From contig VDFB02296855.1 of the NCBI GenBank assembly GCA_007258455.2, forward strand, positions 124,001 to 188,000: a stretch of DNA of 64,000 nucleotides, written 5' to 3'. The stretch's first letter is position 1. The number at the start of each line of letters is the position of its first letter. This document shows, piece after piece, positions 1-10,244 of the stretch. The notes under the pieces are model-generated. The model made no database searches and was not told the origin of the DNA. It saw only the letters and a list, made by a program, of their open reading frames with translations. Position numbers and translations under genes: made by a program. The stretch comes from Sequoia sempervirens. Its lineage: Eukaryota; Streptophyta; Pinopsida; Cupressales; Cupressaceae.

Positions 1-456
1 TCTCATCTTCCATGAACCTTCATTTTCCATTTCTTGCATTTTCACAGTCAAAAAGATTTTTGAGGGAAATTAATCCTCTCAAAAGCTTATTCCCTTCTAA
101 TTGGATGACCTTCCCATCAGAGATTTTTGTTGCTAAGGTTGGGGTGTTAGGAATCATTCCCCCCTTTTGCATGAAGGTAGCCATTTGAGCAGGACCATGG
201 AAAACATGCCAATTCTCTTCATTATTTGGAATTGAGGGTTAGATAATGACTTGAACTACATTTTTCCTAGTTGAGTTAGAAACTGGTTCAAATTATAGCT
301 CAACTGATGCCATTTGGTCACTTATGTTGTTCTTCGATTGGGAAAAAACTTGTATGTTGAATGCTTTGAAACTCTCAATCAGGTCCTAGACTTAGTGTTT
401 GTATGACCTCATTCAAGTATTCTTTGTTGTCGCTTGACCACGAACCTGGCTCACCA

Positions 457-777
457 CTAGCTTTGAATCTCCAAAGGTGGAATATCTATTACTACCACTT
501 CCTGAGTGACTATTTGGCTTGGGTAGGAGAAAAGGGTTAGAGACAAGTTTCTTATCTGACCAATGGTCAAGAGCCTTTTTCCATATAGGTGCATGATTCC
601 CATTTCAAGGGGTTCATACTTTAGTTTTAAAGCATCAACCACTTGTTTTTGCATGACAGTCACGCTTTCCCCTGAATTAATCATATTATTATGCAACAAT
701 TTGTCTCCTATTACAAGCATTAAAAATAAAGGCATGGGCTTTGTCTTGCTTACCTCCTTTTCTTTAACACTACTCAC
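457..777 (-). pseudogene. Retropepsin-like segment of gypsy remnant
   Basis: This 106-codon frame has the layout of a retroviral-type aspartic protease: a short beta-rich start, then INSGESVTVM where the catalytic Asp-Ser/Thr-Gly loop is expected, followed by a hydrophobic core ending in VVVIDIPPLEI. The catalytic aspartate position is occupied by asparagine (N-S-G instead of D-S/T-G), which should abolish activity. It sits downstream, on the minus strand, of the gag and knuckle segments, as in Ty3/gypsy elements. The frame does not continue into pol within the window. The call is by motif and position only. Confidence 0.45.
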
Positions 778-848
778 ATTATTTGTATAAGATGTTTCTT
801 TTAGAGTCTAAGGGGAAATCATGGAATGATTGTTTTCACTCTGATTAT

Positions 849-1208
849 TTAGCTAAACCATGCCTTCTTGCAAACTTTCCCTTCTACCTTCAATGCTTCC
901 TGAAGTAGGCATTTTTGTTCTTGAATTGATATGATCTCCCATAATGACATTTTGGCAGGTGTTTTCTTCAATTTCTCCACCATGTTAATTGTCCCAAATG
1001 CTTGGACCTTTTTCTTGAATGGTGGTATCTCTGTTATTTTTGGGAGAGAACTTTCTATCATGATTGGGCTTGGTACTTTATTCACCTCCTTTTCCGTTGG
1101 TGGCATAGTATGAAGCAGTGAACAAGGTTGGATGATGGGGCAGCGAAGAATTCCTCTCTTGGGGGAACAATTGTCGTGGTTACAGATGTGGTAGGGCTTG
1201 TTGCACAT
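849..1208 (-). pseudogene. Gag-protease linker fragment of gypsy remnant
   Basis: A 119-codon frame lies between the knuckle-like segment and the protease-like segment. It has a Cys/His-rich start (CNKPYHICNHDNC) and then a Lys/Glu/Pro-rich, low-complexity stretch without recognisable fold. It is treated as part of the same broken polyprotein because it lies on the same strand in the right order. No function can be given to it alone. Confidence 0.35.
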
Positions 1209-1275
1209 ATTCCCCTGTGAGCCTTCTTTTATACCTCATGTTGTATTCAGATTGCATCGACAGAATGCCAATCAT

Positions 1276-1551
1276 CTAACCTTCATTCCCATTTATTGCA
1301 TCCTCTCCCTCCAACCATGAGAATAATGCTTGATCAGGTGCTACATCAAATTGTTGTTTCAAGGGAATCCCTTTCAATTGCACTTGGAAATGAGCATTCT
1401 CCATTTTGTATGACTCGTACTTGTTCGTATTCAGGGGTGGGCATTTTCTTCTTTGTTCTGCCATCCACTTTCGTATATTTTCCTTCAAGCAATTCTGTGG
1501 GAAATGATCATCACTACAGGTGAGGCACCATGCATCATCCTCTTCCACCAA
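1276..1551 (-). pseudogene. Gag nucleocapsid-like segment with degenerate zinc knuckle
   Basis: This 91-codon frame starts with CLTCSDDHFPQNC, a C-x2-C-x3-H-x4-C arrangement. Retroelement zinc knuckles are normally C-x2-C-x4-H-x4-C, so one spacer residue is missing. Zinc knuckles bind packaged RNA in gag nucleocapsid. The rest of the frame is basic and polar. Its position between the capsid-like and protease-like segments supports the reading, although the motif is imperfect and the frame is isolated by stops. Confidence 0.4.
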
Positions 1552-2153
1552 AAGATTCTAGCCTAGGATCAATTCTTTTCTTTAAGTTCCTTTTACCATT
1601 TGAAGTGGCATAGTGACTAGAACTATCTAGTTTGCAGATGTCATATGTTGGATTCCTCCCCAGGAGAAACCTTGGTATCAATTTTGTTGATAAGGGAGAT
1701 TGCTTCTACCATAATTTTTAGCATTCACCTTCATTAGCATTGCTTGTTGCCATTTGAAAATGACCAATTCATTAACAAGAGTTTGCATGATATTTTTCAT
1801 GTCATTAATGTTGGTTGTAACTAAACTTGAGCCTAACACGTTGCTTCATGTGGAAGGATACACATACATAGACTGGGGTGTATCCAAAACACTGCTTTGT
1901 GTAGCAGGCGCATTTGAACAGGATCCTTCTTGCATCATTCCAGAGGGTTCTGTGAAGATAGGCATAGAAGGTCAGGGCAGGAGCTTCCTAGCATTGATTA
2001 GACTATTTTCTGCTTGCATTTCCAACTCATAAGCATCAAGAAAGATATCTCCCCCATGGAAGTTATCATAACTACGATGTCTAGATTTATAGCCTTTAGA
2101 TAGAAAATGAATGCCATGATAGGTAGGGGGCGAGTAGTCAAAGGAATCCTTCA

Positions 2154-2630
2154 CTAATTTTTATCAAACTTGGTGTTGAAGTCACTCATGGCTTCTCTTG
2201 GGGCCTTTTTTATGGTAATTAGTTGATGCAATAGTGAGGTACAGTCTCCCTTTTTTGAAAAATGTTTGAAGAAGAGTCCACCGAGCTGGTCCCATGAGAT
2301 GATAGAACTTGAGACCAAAGATCGATAGCAATATTGGGCCTTCTGTTTGAAAGATGTAGCTAACATTCTCAGAGAAATGTTTTCCTCTGCTATATTATGC
2401 ACTCTACATACCTCCACTATATCTTGAAGGTGTTCAAAAGGGGTCTTAAATTCTTCTCTGAAAAACTTCATAATAGCCTTGAGGGCATTGGTAGGTATGG
2501 AAGGCCATACATCTGGGGGTGTGGATGGTTGAAGTGGACTACCACTGTCCCATGTTACAAAATTTAATGGAGCAAGAGGAGTTACTTGAGCCATGAAGAA
2601 AAGGTTCCTATGAATCGGATATACAGACAA
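2154..2630 (-). pseudogene. Gypsy gag capsid-like fragment
   Basis: This 158-codon frame resembles plant Ty3/gypsy gag (Retrotrans_gag type). It has the typical helical pattern around residues 70-140: a segment with LRMLATSFKQKAQYCYRSL, then WDQLGGLFFKHFSKKGD, which corresponds to the conserved 'W..L...F...F' core of the family. A proline-rich N-terminal part precedes it. It ends in a stop after FNTKFDKN and the next frame (about 2154-1972) continues the polyprotein in another phase. I chose the upstream ATG, but the true gag start cannot be decided in a decayed copy. Confidence 0.55.
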
Positions 2631-2640
2631 TCTTATCTAT

Positions 2641-4680
2641 AAATTAGGGCCTCCAATTGGAGTAGATAAGGTTCTAGATAATGGGATTTGACTTCTTGCT
2701 CTATTACTCCTTACAAGTGATATAGAACCTATAGTTATTTTCCTAGGATTTGAGGTGGGTAATTGAGAGTACTGGAAATGACCTCTCAAGGATGCTCTCG
2801 TTTGGACTCTAGGCATGAAATTTCAAGTTTCCTTCCTTAGAATGATTTAAGAAATATTTATGACTTCTAATTAGGCATTTGGAAAAGCTTTGGTCCCACT
2901 GGGTCTACCAGAAAAAGAAATGTTGATCATCAAAGCTTGCACCTCTCTGAAAGTCTAATGGTAAATTTAGTGAGTGGGGGACAAATTGTGTCCCACTGAA
3001 TACCTCCGTGTTTTTCTATAGAAATTCAGCTCTTCTTTTGGGTTTTTGAGATAAGGAAGAAAGAGAAAATGTAAATATAAAACATAAAAGGAAATATGCT
3101 AAAGCTTTAACAACATTTCAAATTCAAATTATTCCTATGATTGATATAAAGGACACAAAATGCCACAACCCCTCATTGTTGGAAAGAGAATGAACAACAA
3201 AGGCTAACTTCAAGCATAGTGCAGGCTTTCAAATCTTTCCACAGGTAGTGTTCATTAAGGTCTCATCAAACATAAAGATTTATTAAAGTAAAAGAATAAT
3301 ATCTTAGAAATTATACGAATGAGCTATCTCCCAATACAACATAGCATAGAAAAATAGCAACTTCAAAGAAAACAAAAAATTCCAATGAAATAGTCTGATT
3401 TCTCCCAAAATTGCTATTTCACAATACAAGCATAAAGAATATAAATTTTATATTTAAACTACCTGAATATGGCTTGCGATACACATTGTTTCATTCAAAA
3501 CGATGGTATAAAGAAAGAAATATTGAAAAAGGCTATACATGCATGGTATCAATAAATTCCCCTTAATAGTTCATGCTTTAATTAAAACTAAACTTTGAAA
3601 CAAAGGTTGGATGCCAATCTGACAATATTTTGAACCTTAATAGATATAATTTTCTAGAATAAAGTAGTTCTATAATTTGCTTCTGAAATATAGTTCTTGA
3701 AAATTTAAGAAAACTAAAAAGGAAACACTTCCTTCTACAAAGAAAACATTTATTCCTCGAAAAATCCTTTTTTTTCTAAAAAATGCTCCTTTTCTAGTGT
3801 CATCGCCTTCCTTATATAGTTGTTAGAGAAAGAATCACCACCTCAGCCCAAAAGTAAATGCTGCTAGATGTTTATACCTGATAGCTCACAATCTAATTTG
3901 TAAGCCCTTGGTTAGGCCACAAAATATCTTTACATTAACTTTTTAGCTACTGCATTAATGCCTTTTATATATTTTTTACAAGTAGAGAGCAATACTCGAT
4001 CAAATCTTACAAATGATATTTTATCAATTACTTCTTACTGACTTAGCACATCATCTTGAAGCACTGACTAGAAGCTTCCATCCCGAGAAACAAGCAAAGA
4101 GAATTCAACAAGTTTCATCGATCTTTAAAGATATTTCTTTTAAATATATAGTCCTCCTTCTATAGAGATGACACATCACTTGGTTGGAAACTTATGCTTT
4201 CTAAAGAAATTTTTTGTAGCAAATCTCCACCATCCCGACACATGTCTTGGGTGCTCCTTTGAAAAGAAAAGTGATAAAGGAAAAATGTGCAACCACCCCA
4301 TGGTGCATTTCCCATCTTCCTTACCGGCCTTACGTTATACCAAACACTTTCACAAAATATAAAAGTGAAGCCAAAAACTAGAAGACTAGGAAAATGTGAA
4401 AGAACCACTTCACACTATCAAGAGATGAACCAATGCATTGTTGACTCTACTTGAGCATGTTCATGTTGAACCAATAATTGTATCTAATCCTCCTTTTTCT
4501 CATCATGTCTCTGTTCCTCTAGTCTCTCATGCACAATTCCTATAGGTGGCTCCCTTGCATTGTGTTCTTTTCTTCTGATCTAGTGAGCCTTCATCGTTGT
4601 GACATTGCTTGGTTGGCTAGACTCCAAAGGTTGTCCCTGCGACAACATGACAATTTGGTTTTAATGAATTGTTCTATTGA
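2641..4680. other. Stretch without recognisable genes
   Basis: No coding frame with recognisable features was found. Part of this should be the leader and 5' LTR of the minus-strand gypsy remnant to the left, but I could not locate a primer site or LTR ends. A small inverted repeat lies near 2972-2998 (AGTGGGGGACA against TGTCCCACT). Short frames around 4160-4408 on both strands have no recognisable content. Confidence 0.5.
3812..3818 (-). promoter_or_regulatory. Candidate TATA box of the minus-strand gypsy LTR
   Basis: On the minus strand this reads TATATAA in the context CAACTATATAAGGAAGG, a good plant TATA-box context. It lies about 1.2 kb upstream of the gag-like segment at 2630-2154, a plausible place for an LTR promoter. 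Without LTR borders the assignment is tentative. Confidence 0.3.
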
Positions 4681-5370
4681 CATGAGTTTACTCTATCGGT
4701 GGGACTATGAGTCATGTTCCAATGATCTAGGATGATAATGTTCCTTCATTGATGGGACTGAAGGTCTACACCAAGATGTTCAACTTGGTCTCCTTGATGG
4801 AACAATGTCTATGGTTGAACCTAAGCTGATAGGTGGAAAGTGATAGTTGGAGCTGGCTTGGTTGTGGTATCTCATCGACTAGCTAGTACTTCATTGTTGT
4901 GACTGTGCTTTACTTGAAATGTAGTCCCCCCAATGCATCGATGTTAAGGCTTTGTGTTCAAATAAGGGACAAGGTTTTGAGGAGTGCCTGATACATATAT
5001 GTTGGTAGGGATGGAGTGCATCAACGTAAGGTTCTTTCATTGGCGGAATGAGGTCACATGTCCTACCAATGGCCGGACAACTAGTGAGTTTGGCGGTTCC
5101 ATTCGATGGGAGTATGCTTCATCGATGGGACTTTGTCTTGAGTCTCCCAGATGGTCCAATGTGTCCTTTAGTGTGCAGAGTGTTTTTTAGTGGGAATTAT
5201 TCGGTTTAGTGGGAGTTGATTTGGGGTTTCATTGATGGGGCGATGGTGGACTTAGTGGCATATGCAATATGATGAAAGTAGTGCCTACCAATAGACCGAT
5301 GTATTATGTATTGTTTCAATAGTAATGTGATCATCGATAGGATAGTTTCATTTCGATGGGACGTTTGAAG
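4680..5370 (+). repeat. Diffuse recurrence of a TTCATCGATGGGAC-like motif
   Basis: The phrase TTCATCGATGGGAC or close variants recurs irregularly, at about 4694, 4744, 5035, 5097, 5116, 5226, 5330 and 5348, spaced from about 20 to 300 bases. It looks like a strongly eroded short tandem or dispersed repeat. No protein frame across it is convincing. Confidence 0.4.
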
Positions 5371-5767
5371 TAGTTCCAATGACAACTTGATAAGAAAACT
5401 ATTGATTGACAGTCTGTGTACTAGAAGAAAAGGCATTGCTAGTGGACCAAATGGAAGAATAATGTTTTCTTGAAGTCTGATTTTGCTGACAATATGGATT
5501 TTTAGAGCTAGTATTTTTGGATCTTCAAGTCTGTTTTGTTGATAATATGGGGCTTACTAGTTAATATTCTAGGAGAAACATTTTGTAATATGTTGTTTTT
5601 TTTTGGGTTAATGGCTTTAGTTTAGATACAATTATATTTTAGTTAGAATAGGTGGTGATAAGGGATGAATCTAACTGATAAGAGTCATTATATATCAAGA
5701 AATTTTGTAAATTTATTATGAATATATATAAATATGTAGGAATATTTCCTTTTTCCAAAAAAAAAAG
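5371..5767. other. Stretch without recognisable genes
   Basis: This AT-rich sequence lies between the recurring-motif region and the chromovirus pol remnant. No domain, LTR border or other feature was recognised. Confidence 0.4.
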
Positions 5768-6409
5768 AGGTTGAGAGAAGAGAAATTGTTGATTAATCTC
5801 AATAAGATTAGTTTCATAAAGAAAAAGTTGGTATATTTAGGATTTTTTATTTTTGTTGAAGGATAAAAGATGGATCAAGAGAAAATCAAAGCAATTTTAG
5901 ATTGGCCTACATAGGTGAACATTGGAGTGGTGTGATCATTTGATGGATTAGCTAGTTTCTATCAAAAGTTTATCAAAAAAATTAGTAGTATTTGTAGCCC
6001 CATGGTAGAGACAAGGAGAGGAGATAAGAAGGATTTTAAGTGGACGTCTAGAGCACAAAAGAGCTTTGAATTGTTGAAGCAAAATGTGATAGAGAAACCA
6101 GTATTAGCATTAATAGATTTTGACAAGGTATTTCAAGTTGATTGTGATGCAAGTGGAAATGCAATTGGAGCATTGTTGAGTCAAGAAGGAAGACATATAC
6201 CCTATTTCACTGAGAATTTGAATGATGCTAGAAGAAGATACTTTGTTTATGATAAAGAATTTTATACCATAATTCAAGCCTTGAAGAAGTGGATACATTA
6301 TTTGTTTCCTAAGGATTTTGTGTTGTATACAGACCATCAAGCTTTACAGTATTTGAACATTCGAGGAAAGTTGAATCAAATACATAAGAGATGGGTTGAA
6401 TTCTTGTAG
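5768..6409 (+). pseudogene. Reverse transcriptase C-terminus and RNase H of chromovirus
   Basis: The segment opens with INLNKISFIKKKLVYLGFFI, the end of the RT palm/thumb (family pattern 'K..F....v.fLG..v'). It continues through GLASFYQKFI, typical of the RT-RNase H connection. From about 6002 the frame is open for 135 codons and carries the RNase H hallmarks: FQVDCDASGNAIGALLSQ with a catalytic Asp, YDKEFYTIIQALKKW with the catalytic Glu, and LYTDHQALQYL with the second Asp. Three in-frame stops interrupt the part before 6002 and one ends the open stretch at 6407. RNase H would degrade the RNA strand during reverse transcription; this copy cannot make a full protein. Confidence 0.8.
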
Positions 6410-7346
6410 AGTTATTCATTTTTGTTGAAGCATAGGAGTGGAAAGTAAAATTTTTTTGCAAATGCATTAAGAAAAAGAATGAATTCTTTGATAGAGATGA
6501 GAGTACAAGTATTGGGATTTGAAGAGTTGAAACATATATATAAAGATGATGCAAATTTTGGTGAAGCATTGAGAGCATGTAAGGAACCAGTAGTGATAAA
6601 CCAAAGAAAATAGTTGAATTATTTCATTCAAGAAGGTCTATTATTCAAAGGAAATTAGTTGTGTATATCGAGGAGTTCAATGAGGGAGAGTTTGATCAAG
6701 GAAAAATATAATGGAGGTTTATCAATAAATTTTGGAGTGGATAATATAGTAGCTTTGGTAAGTGAACATTATTTTTGGGTAAAGACATATAAGGATGTAA
6801 GGAAGTATGTACAAAGTTTCATAATTTGTTAATTTCCAAAAGGAAATAGTCAAAATATTGGATTGTATAAGCCTTTGATAGTACCAGAGAGACCTTGGGA
6901 AGATTTGAGCATGGATTTCATTTTGGGATTACCTAGAACACATAGAGGTTGTGATTCTATTATGGTAGTAGTGGATTTTTTTTCTAAAATGGTACATTTC
7001 ATTCCTTGTAAGAAGAATAATGATGTTGTGCATGTTGTTGACTTATTTTTCAAGGAGATTGTGAGATTGCATGGATTTCCTAAGAGTATTGTTTCAGATC
7101 AAGACACCAAATTCATTTGATACTTCTGGAGGACATTGTAGAAGAAGATGAAGATGGATTTGAAGTTCATTTCATCATGTCACCCATAGATGGATGGAAA
7201 AATAGAGGTAGTGAACATAAGTTTGGGTAATTTGTTGAGATATAGTGTTTTACAACAGGAAGAGTTTGCATACAATAATTCAATGAGCCAAAGTACAGGA
7301 AAGACACCATTTCAGATTGTTATCGAAGTAAATTGTAGAGGAGTTG
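6410..7346 (+). pseudogene. Integrase zinc-binding and catalytic core of chromovirus
   Basis: This stretch is in the same phase as the RNase H. The zinc-binding part is recognisable around LVSEHYFWVKTYKDVRKYV, but its first His and first Cys are lost and a stop follows the second Cys. The core begins near 6863 with [17 protein letters not shown] (first catalytic Asp), followed by [16 protein letters not shown] and the IVSDQDTKF block (second Asp) just before a stop at 7118. After it, IEVVNISLGNLLR keeps the catalytic Glu. About a dozen residues seem deleted before QQEEFAYNNS. Integrase joins element cDNA to host DNA; several stops make this copy dead. Confidence 0.75.
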
Positions 7347-7457
7347 CATAGTCAAGATACATCACTATGGAGAAAAAAAGGAGAATGGAAGTAGAAGAGT
7401 TTGCATATTTCATGGAGACATTGTATAATTAGGTCCAAAAGCATTTGGAAGACATGA

Positions 7458-7742
7458 ATGATAAGTATAAGGAGACAACAGATGAACACTAGAGACAAGG
7501 AATTTGTTTTTGGAGAGGTAGTGATGGTATATTTGAGGAAGGGGAGATTTCCAATTGGTGCATATAATAAGTTGAAGATGAGGAAGTTTGGACCATGTAA
7601 GATACATAGAAAAATTGACTTTGGAAATGCATATGAAGTGGAGTTACTAGAGACATTGGGTATAACACCTATTTTCAATCTTGCAGAAATTATGAATCTC
7701 ATGAAGGATAGTCAAATGGTAGTAATGATGAAGCATATTTGA
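7458..7742 (+). pseudogene. Integrase C-terminal GPY/F-type domain
   Basis: This 94-codon frame is in another phase from the upstream core. It has the C-terminal integrase pattern of chromoviruses: FVFGEVVMVYLRKGRFPIG, then YNKLKMRKFGPCKI containing the G-P-(Y/F)-type block (here GPCKI), then NAYEVELLETLGITPIFNLA. The module helps bind target DNA or chromatin. The phase change just before it, at about 7440-7460, indicates a frameshift. The start ATG is arbitrary because the segment is part of a polyprotein. Confidence 0.7.
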
Positions 7743-7920
7743 AGGAATAGTTGCCACATCAAGAACCAGAGGAGATCGAGCATATTTTGGATACCAGAAC
7801 TGAAAGAAGCACTAGAAACAAGTTAGTAAAAAGAATATCAAGTGTGAAGTGGAAAGGTTGACCAGTGGAGGATTAATCATGGATTTCATAGGATGAGGTG
7901 GACCATCTTGGTTTTACTCT
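7727..7920 (+). pseudogene. Chromodomain at the end of chromovirus integrase
   Basis: The original phase of the element, with stops, gives PEEIEHILDTRTERSTRNK followed by VKWKG, PVED and SWIS. This is the chromodomain signature (I-x-x-I-L-D-x-R, then Y-L-V-K-W-K-G, then W). The conserved Tyr-Leu before VKWKG is not kept and several stops interrupt it. In living chromoviruses this module steers integration to chromatin carrying particular histone marks. It overlaps the end of the preceding frame because of the phase shift. Confidence 0.65.
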
Positions 7921-7927
7921 TATCCCT

Positions 7928-7940
7928 AGAAAGTGGGGGA
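7928..7940 (+). other. Polypurine tract of chromovirus remnant
   Basis: AGAAAGTGGGGGA lies just after the chromodomain, where the plus-strand primer tract is expected at the 5' edge of the 3' LTR. The LTR itself was not delimited. Confidence 0.5.
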
Positions 7941-8272
7941 CTCACTTTTTTTCCAACCCTTGGTGTCTGATGCATGAGCATCCCTAATTGTAAAGCAATC
8001 CTATATCAATCAAAAATATTTATTTTCTTGCATTGCAATCGGTAGTAGTTTCAATAGTTCATTATGCATTTCACCACAATATTGTTTATTATATCAAAGA
8101 GTAGGATGTAGCACCTACACATCGACATCTATCACATATCCAAATTTCACATCATTTACATTTGTCTACCAAAATTTATTGCTCTCAAAATTTCACCATG
8201 TTTACTAGTTAGAGCATTTGAGGCCAACTTGGTCCATATTTCTTAGTGCAAACCTACTCTAGATTATGTGGA
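7941..8272. other. Stretch without recognisable genes
   Basis: This probably holds the decayed 3' LTR of the chromovirus remnant. No second LTR is available for comparison and I see no other feature. Confidence 0.4.
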
Positions 8273-9526
8273 GGGGTATGTGCAAGATCATCATGGAAAA
8301 ATAAGGAACTTAAGTGTTGATGGAATTCAAAAAAAATTAGAGTTAGGAAACTTGACATAAAAAAATGAATAAGTTATCTATATTATTTCAAAAAACGTAA
8401 CAATAGAATCTATAGAAAATTGAATGTAGTTTCTAAACTACTAGGTTTATTTTAAAAAAAATCAATTTGGTGAAAATTTGAAATTTCAATGCAGTAGTAC
8501 TTAAATTTCAGGGAAAAAATAAGAAGTAGGTGTCTGTCTGACTACCCTAACTACAATAAAATAATAATATTATTTTGTAAGATTTTAGATATAAGTAGAG
8601 GACTGATGTCTCAATGTGATGCATTTTTTTTGTAATTTTTTTCCAAGTAAATATTTAATTATAATTTTTTATTACAACTTTTAAAAAATATAAAAACTCA
8701 TTTGTCTAACCACCTTAACTTGGTCAAAACTTCATGAAATTCATTTTTTAAAAATCCTATAGTATGCAAAGCATACAATGTGACATCTGTTTCAGATTCA
8801 AAAAATGTGATACTGTTTGAAAGCTATAGATGTTTTTCCATCAATCTATCAATCAAGACTTTAGTCATAATTCAAATAGAAAATAAATAATAATAATTTA
8901 TTGAATTCAAAGTAAAGCATAACTTATATTGGTGGAAAGCTGAGAATCTCCCTTAAAAATGCTTATTGTTGATCTGTAATGCAGAAGGGATTTATGACAA
9001 ACGTTGCTTAAGTGATTATGAACAAAGGCATAAAGACATCAACAATGAAGTAACAGGAACATTAATCATAGAGAGAATTCAAAACATAGCACCAAGAGAG
9101 AGATAAGAAGACACCGATTTGATTACGGAGTTCGTCCGAGTGGACTACGTCTCTGGGTTGAGCTCAATCAAGTGACCAATCTATTGATATGTTCTGAAAT
9201 GCAGTACAATCTCCACGAGCCTCTTGTAACACTGCTTACAATATCTTGTAGCCTTTCCACAAAGTTATACAAAAGTCTCTCACTCACACCCCTATCAAAA
9301 GCTCTCCAAGGCTAGGGACCACTAACAAAGAGGAAGAAAACTAACTTTGCCTAATAGGATCTACTACAAGACTCAGAACATCAATACATCACAACTCAAA
9401 TATTCTCCTAATTCCCTCTAAGAAATTCTCTCACAAAAAAGCCTCTCAAAGACTAAGAGAAAGGGAAAACAAGAGGAGAATGATCAACTGATGGATGATT
9501 GATGAAAAACACTCCAAGACTCCTCC

Positions 9527-9535
9527 CTTTTTATA
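9527..9535 (-). promoter_or_regulatory. TATA box in the left LTR
   Basis: On the minus strand this reads TATAAAAAG in the context AAGTATAAAAAGGGAGG, a close match to the plant TATA consensus. It puts the likely transcript start near 9500, giving a U3 of about 1.4 kb. Confidence 0.6.
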
Positions 9536-9799
9536 CTTGAAGTTTACCCGATATGGTAGAAAACCATATGATTATAAAATCCCCCTTATTTGGAAAAATT
9601 AAAAAACAATTCCCCTAATAATCTTTCAAAATTATTTAGAGCCCTTCCTTAAATTTATTTTCGGGCTTTTAGTTGAGGGGTTTGTTTTTAATTCGGGTTT
9701 GTTTTGAACAAATAACCAATATTTGGTTATTTTGTTTTAGGAATTCGGGCCTAATAACCATCATATAAGACCGGTGCTATATCAATACTAACCTTCTTC

Positions 9800-9870
9800 G
9801 GTGGCTTAGCGGCGAGAACATTTTTGCCATCCGTTCGGTGCGGGGTCAAATCCCGACGATTGGCATTTTA
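9800..9870 (+). other. tRNA-like module 1 in the left LTR
   Basis: On the plus strand, opposite to the element, TGGCTTAGCGG (9802-9812) matches the internal A-box of Pol III genes and GGGGTCAAATCCC (9842-9854) resembles a B-box/T-arm with a palindromic stem. The spacing suits a tRNA. No full cloverleaf or anticodon could be fixed, so it is called tRNA-like rather than a gene. Confidence 0.45.
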
Positions 9871-9933
9871 GCCTCACATTCAATGCTAAACATATGACAA
9901 AAACAAGCGCCCGCCACATATAGCTTGAAAACT

Positions 9934-10007
9934 GTTGTATGGTGTAACGACAAGTCTGTTGGCCGATAGCGACGGGGTCGGGGGTTCGAGTCCCTCATGC
10001 AACACCA
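9934..10007 (+). other. tRNA-like module 2 with CCA end in the left LTR
   Basis: GTTGTAT (9934-9940) can pair over seven positions, one of them G-U, with ATGCAAC (9997-10003). This is followed by A and CCA and then a run of six T, the usual Pol III stop. GGTTCGAGTCC (9983-9993) is a perfect B-box and sits in a five-pair T-arm. An A-box-like word (TGGTGTAACGA) lies near the start. The anticodon arm does not fold cleanly. It may be a tRNA-derived insertion, a SINE head or an ancient tRNA pseudogene captured by the LTR. Confidence 0.5.
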
Positions 10008-10085
10008 GTTTTTTCTTTAACAAATGAACTATTCAACAAATTCGCACCGAAGGAGGAGACCAGGGCCATGTGGCGCATCCTCGCT

Positions 10086-10099
10086 GTGCCACGTGGCAG
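10086..10099 (+). promoter_or_regulatory. Palindromic G-box in U3 of the left LTR
   Basis: TGCCACGTGGCA is a perfect palindrome with a CACGTG core, the binding word of plant bZIP and bHLH factors. A second CACGTG lies near 10351. In the right LTR more of these positions keep the core, for example near 13591, 13680 and 13808. Confidence 0.45.
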
Positions 10100-10244
10100 G
10101 ATTTGATTTGCTACCACCGTCCACACAGTTGCCTAGTCACCATGCCAGCGCTGCCATGTGTCAACCAGAGATTCGTCAGGCCATCCACGTCAACTTCCGC
10201 ATCACCAAATGACTCAGCTGCCCAGTCAACATCCATGTCAACTG

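Larger units (their letters stand above)
1..2640 (-). mobile_element. Decayed Ty3/gypsy-like gag-protease region, pol side beyond the left edge
   Basis: Read on the minus strand from about 2630 leftwards, short frames appear in the order expected of a Ty3/gypsy polyprotein: gag capsid-like segment (2630-2154), linker (about 2154-1972), Cys/His knuckle-like segment (around 1520), a second linker (1208-849) and a retropepsin-like segment (777-457). The frames are interrupted by stops and change phase, so nothing full length can be translated. The 5' LTR would lie to the right and any pol to the left of the window. No LTR boundary, primer site or target duplication could be placed. From 1 to 456 I see no open frame worth calling. 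The family assignment rests on domain order and motif resemblance, not on alignment. Confidence 0.6.
5768..7940 (+). mobile_element. Chromovirus (Ty3/gypsy with chromodomain) pol remnant
   Basis: One reading phase from 5768 can be followed, through premature stops, across the C-terminal end of reverse transcriptase, RNase H, the integrase zinc-binding and core domains. It shifts phase for the integrase C-terminal segment (7458-7742) and returns to the first phase for a chromodomain (7727-7920). A polypurine tract follows. The breaks are mostly single stop codons, plus a small deletion and a phase shift. The upstream half of the polyprotein (gag, protease, most of RT) is missing. Both LTRs are undefined; a 3' LTR could begin shortly after 7940 but was not delimited. 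Confidence 0.75.

Noticed and set aside
2972..2998. Short inverted repeat resembling a terminator hairpin
   Set aside because: Rho-independent terminators do not apply to plant nuclear DNA and there is no linked transcript. It may be part of an old LTR.
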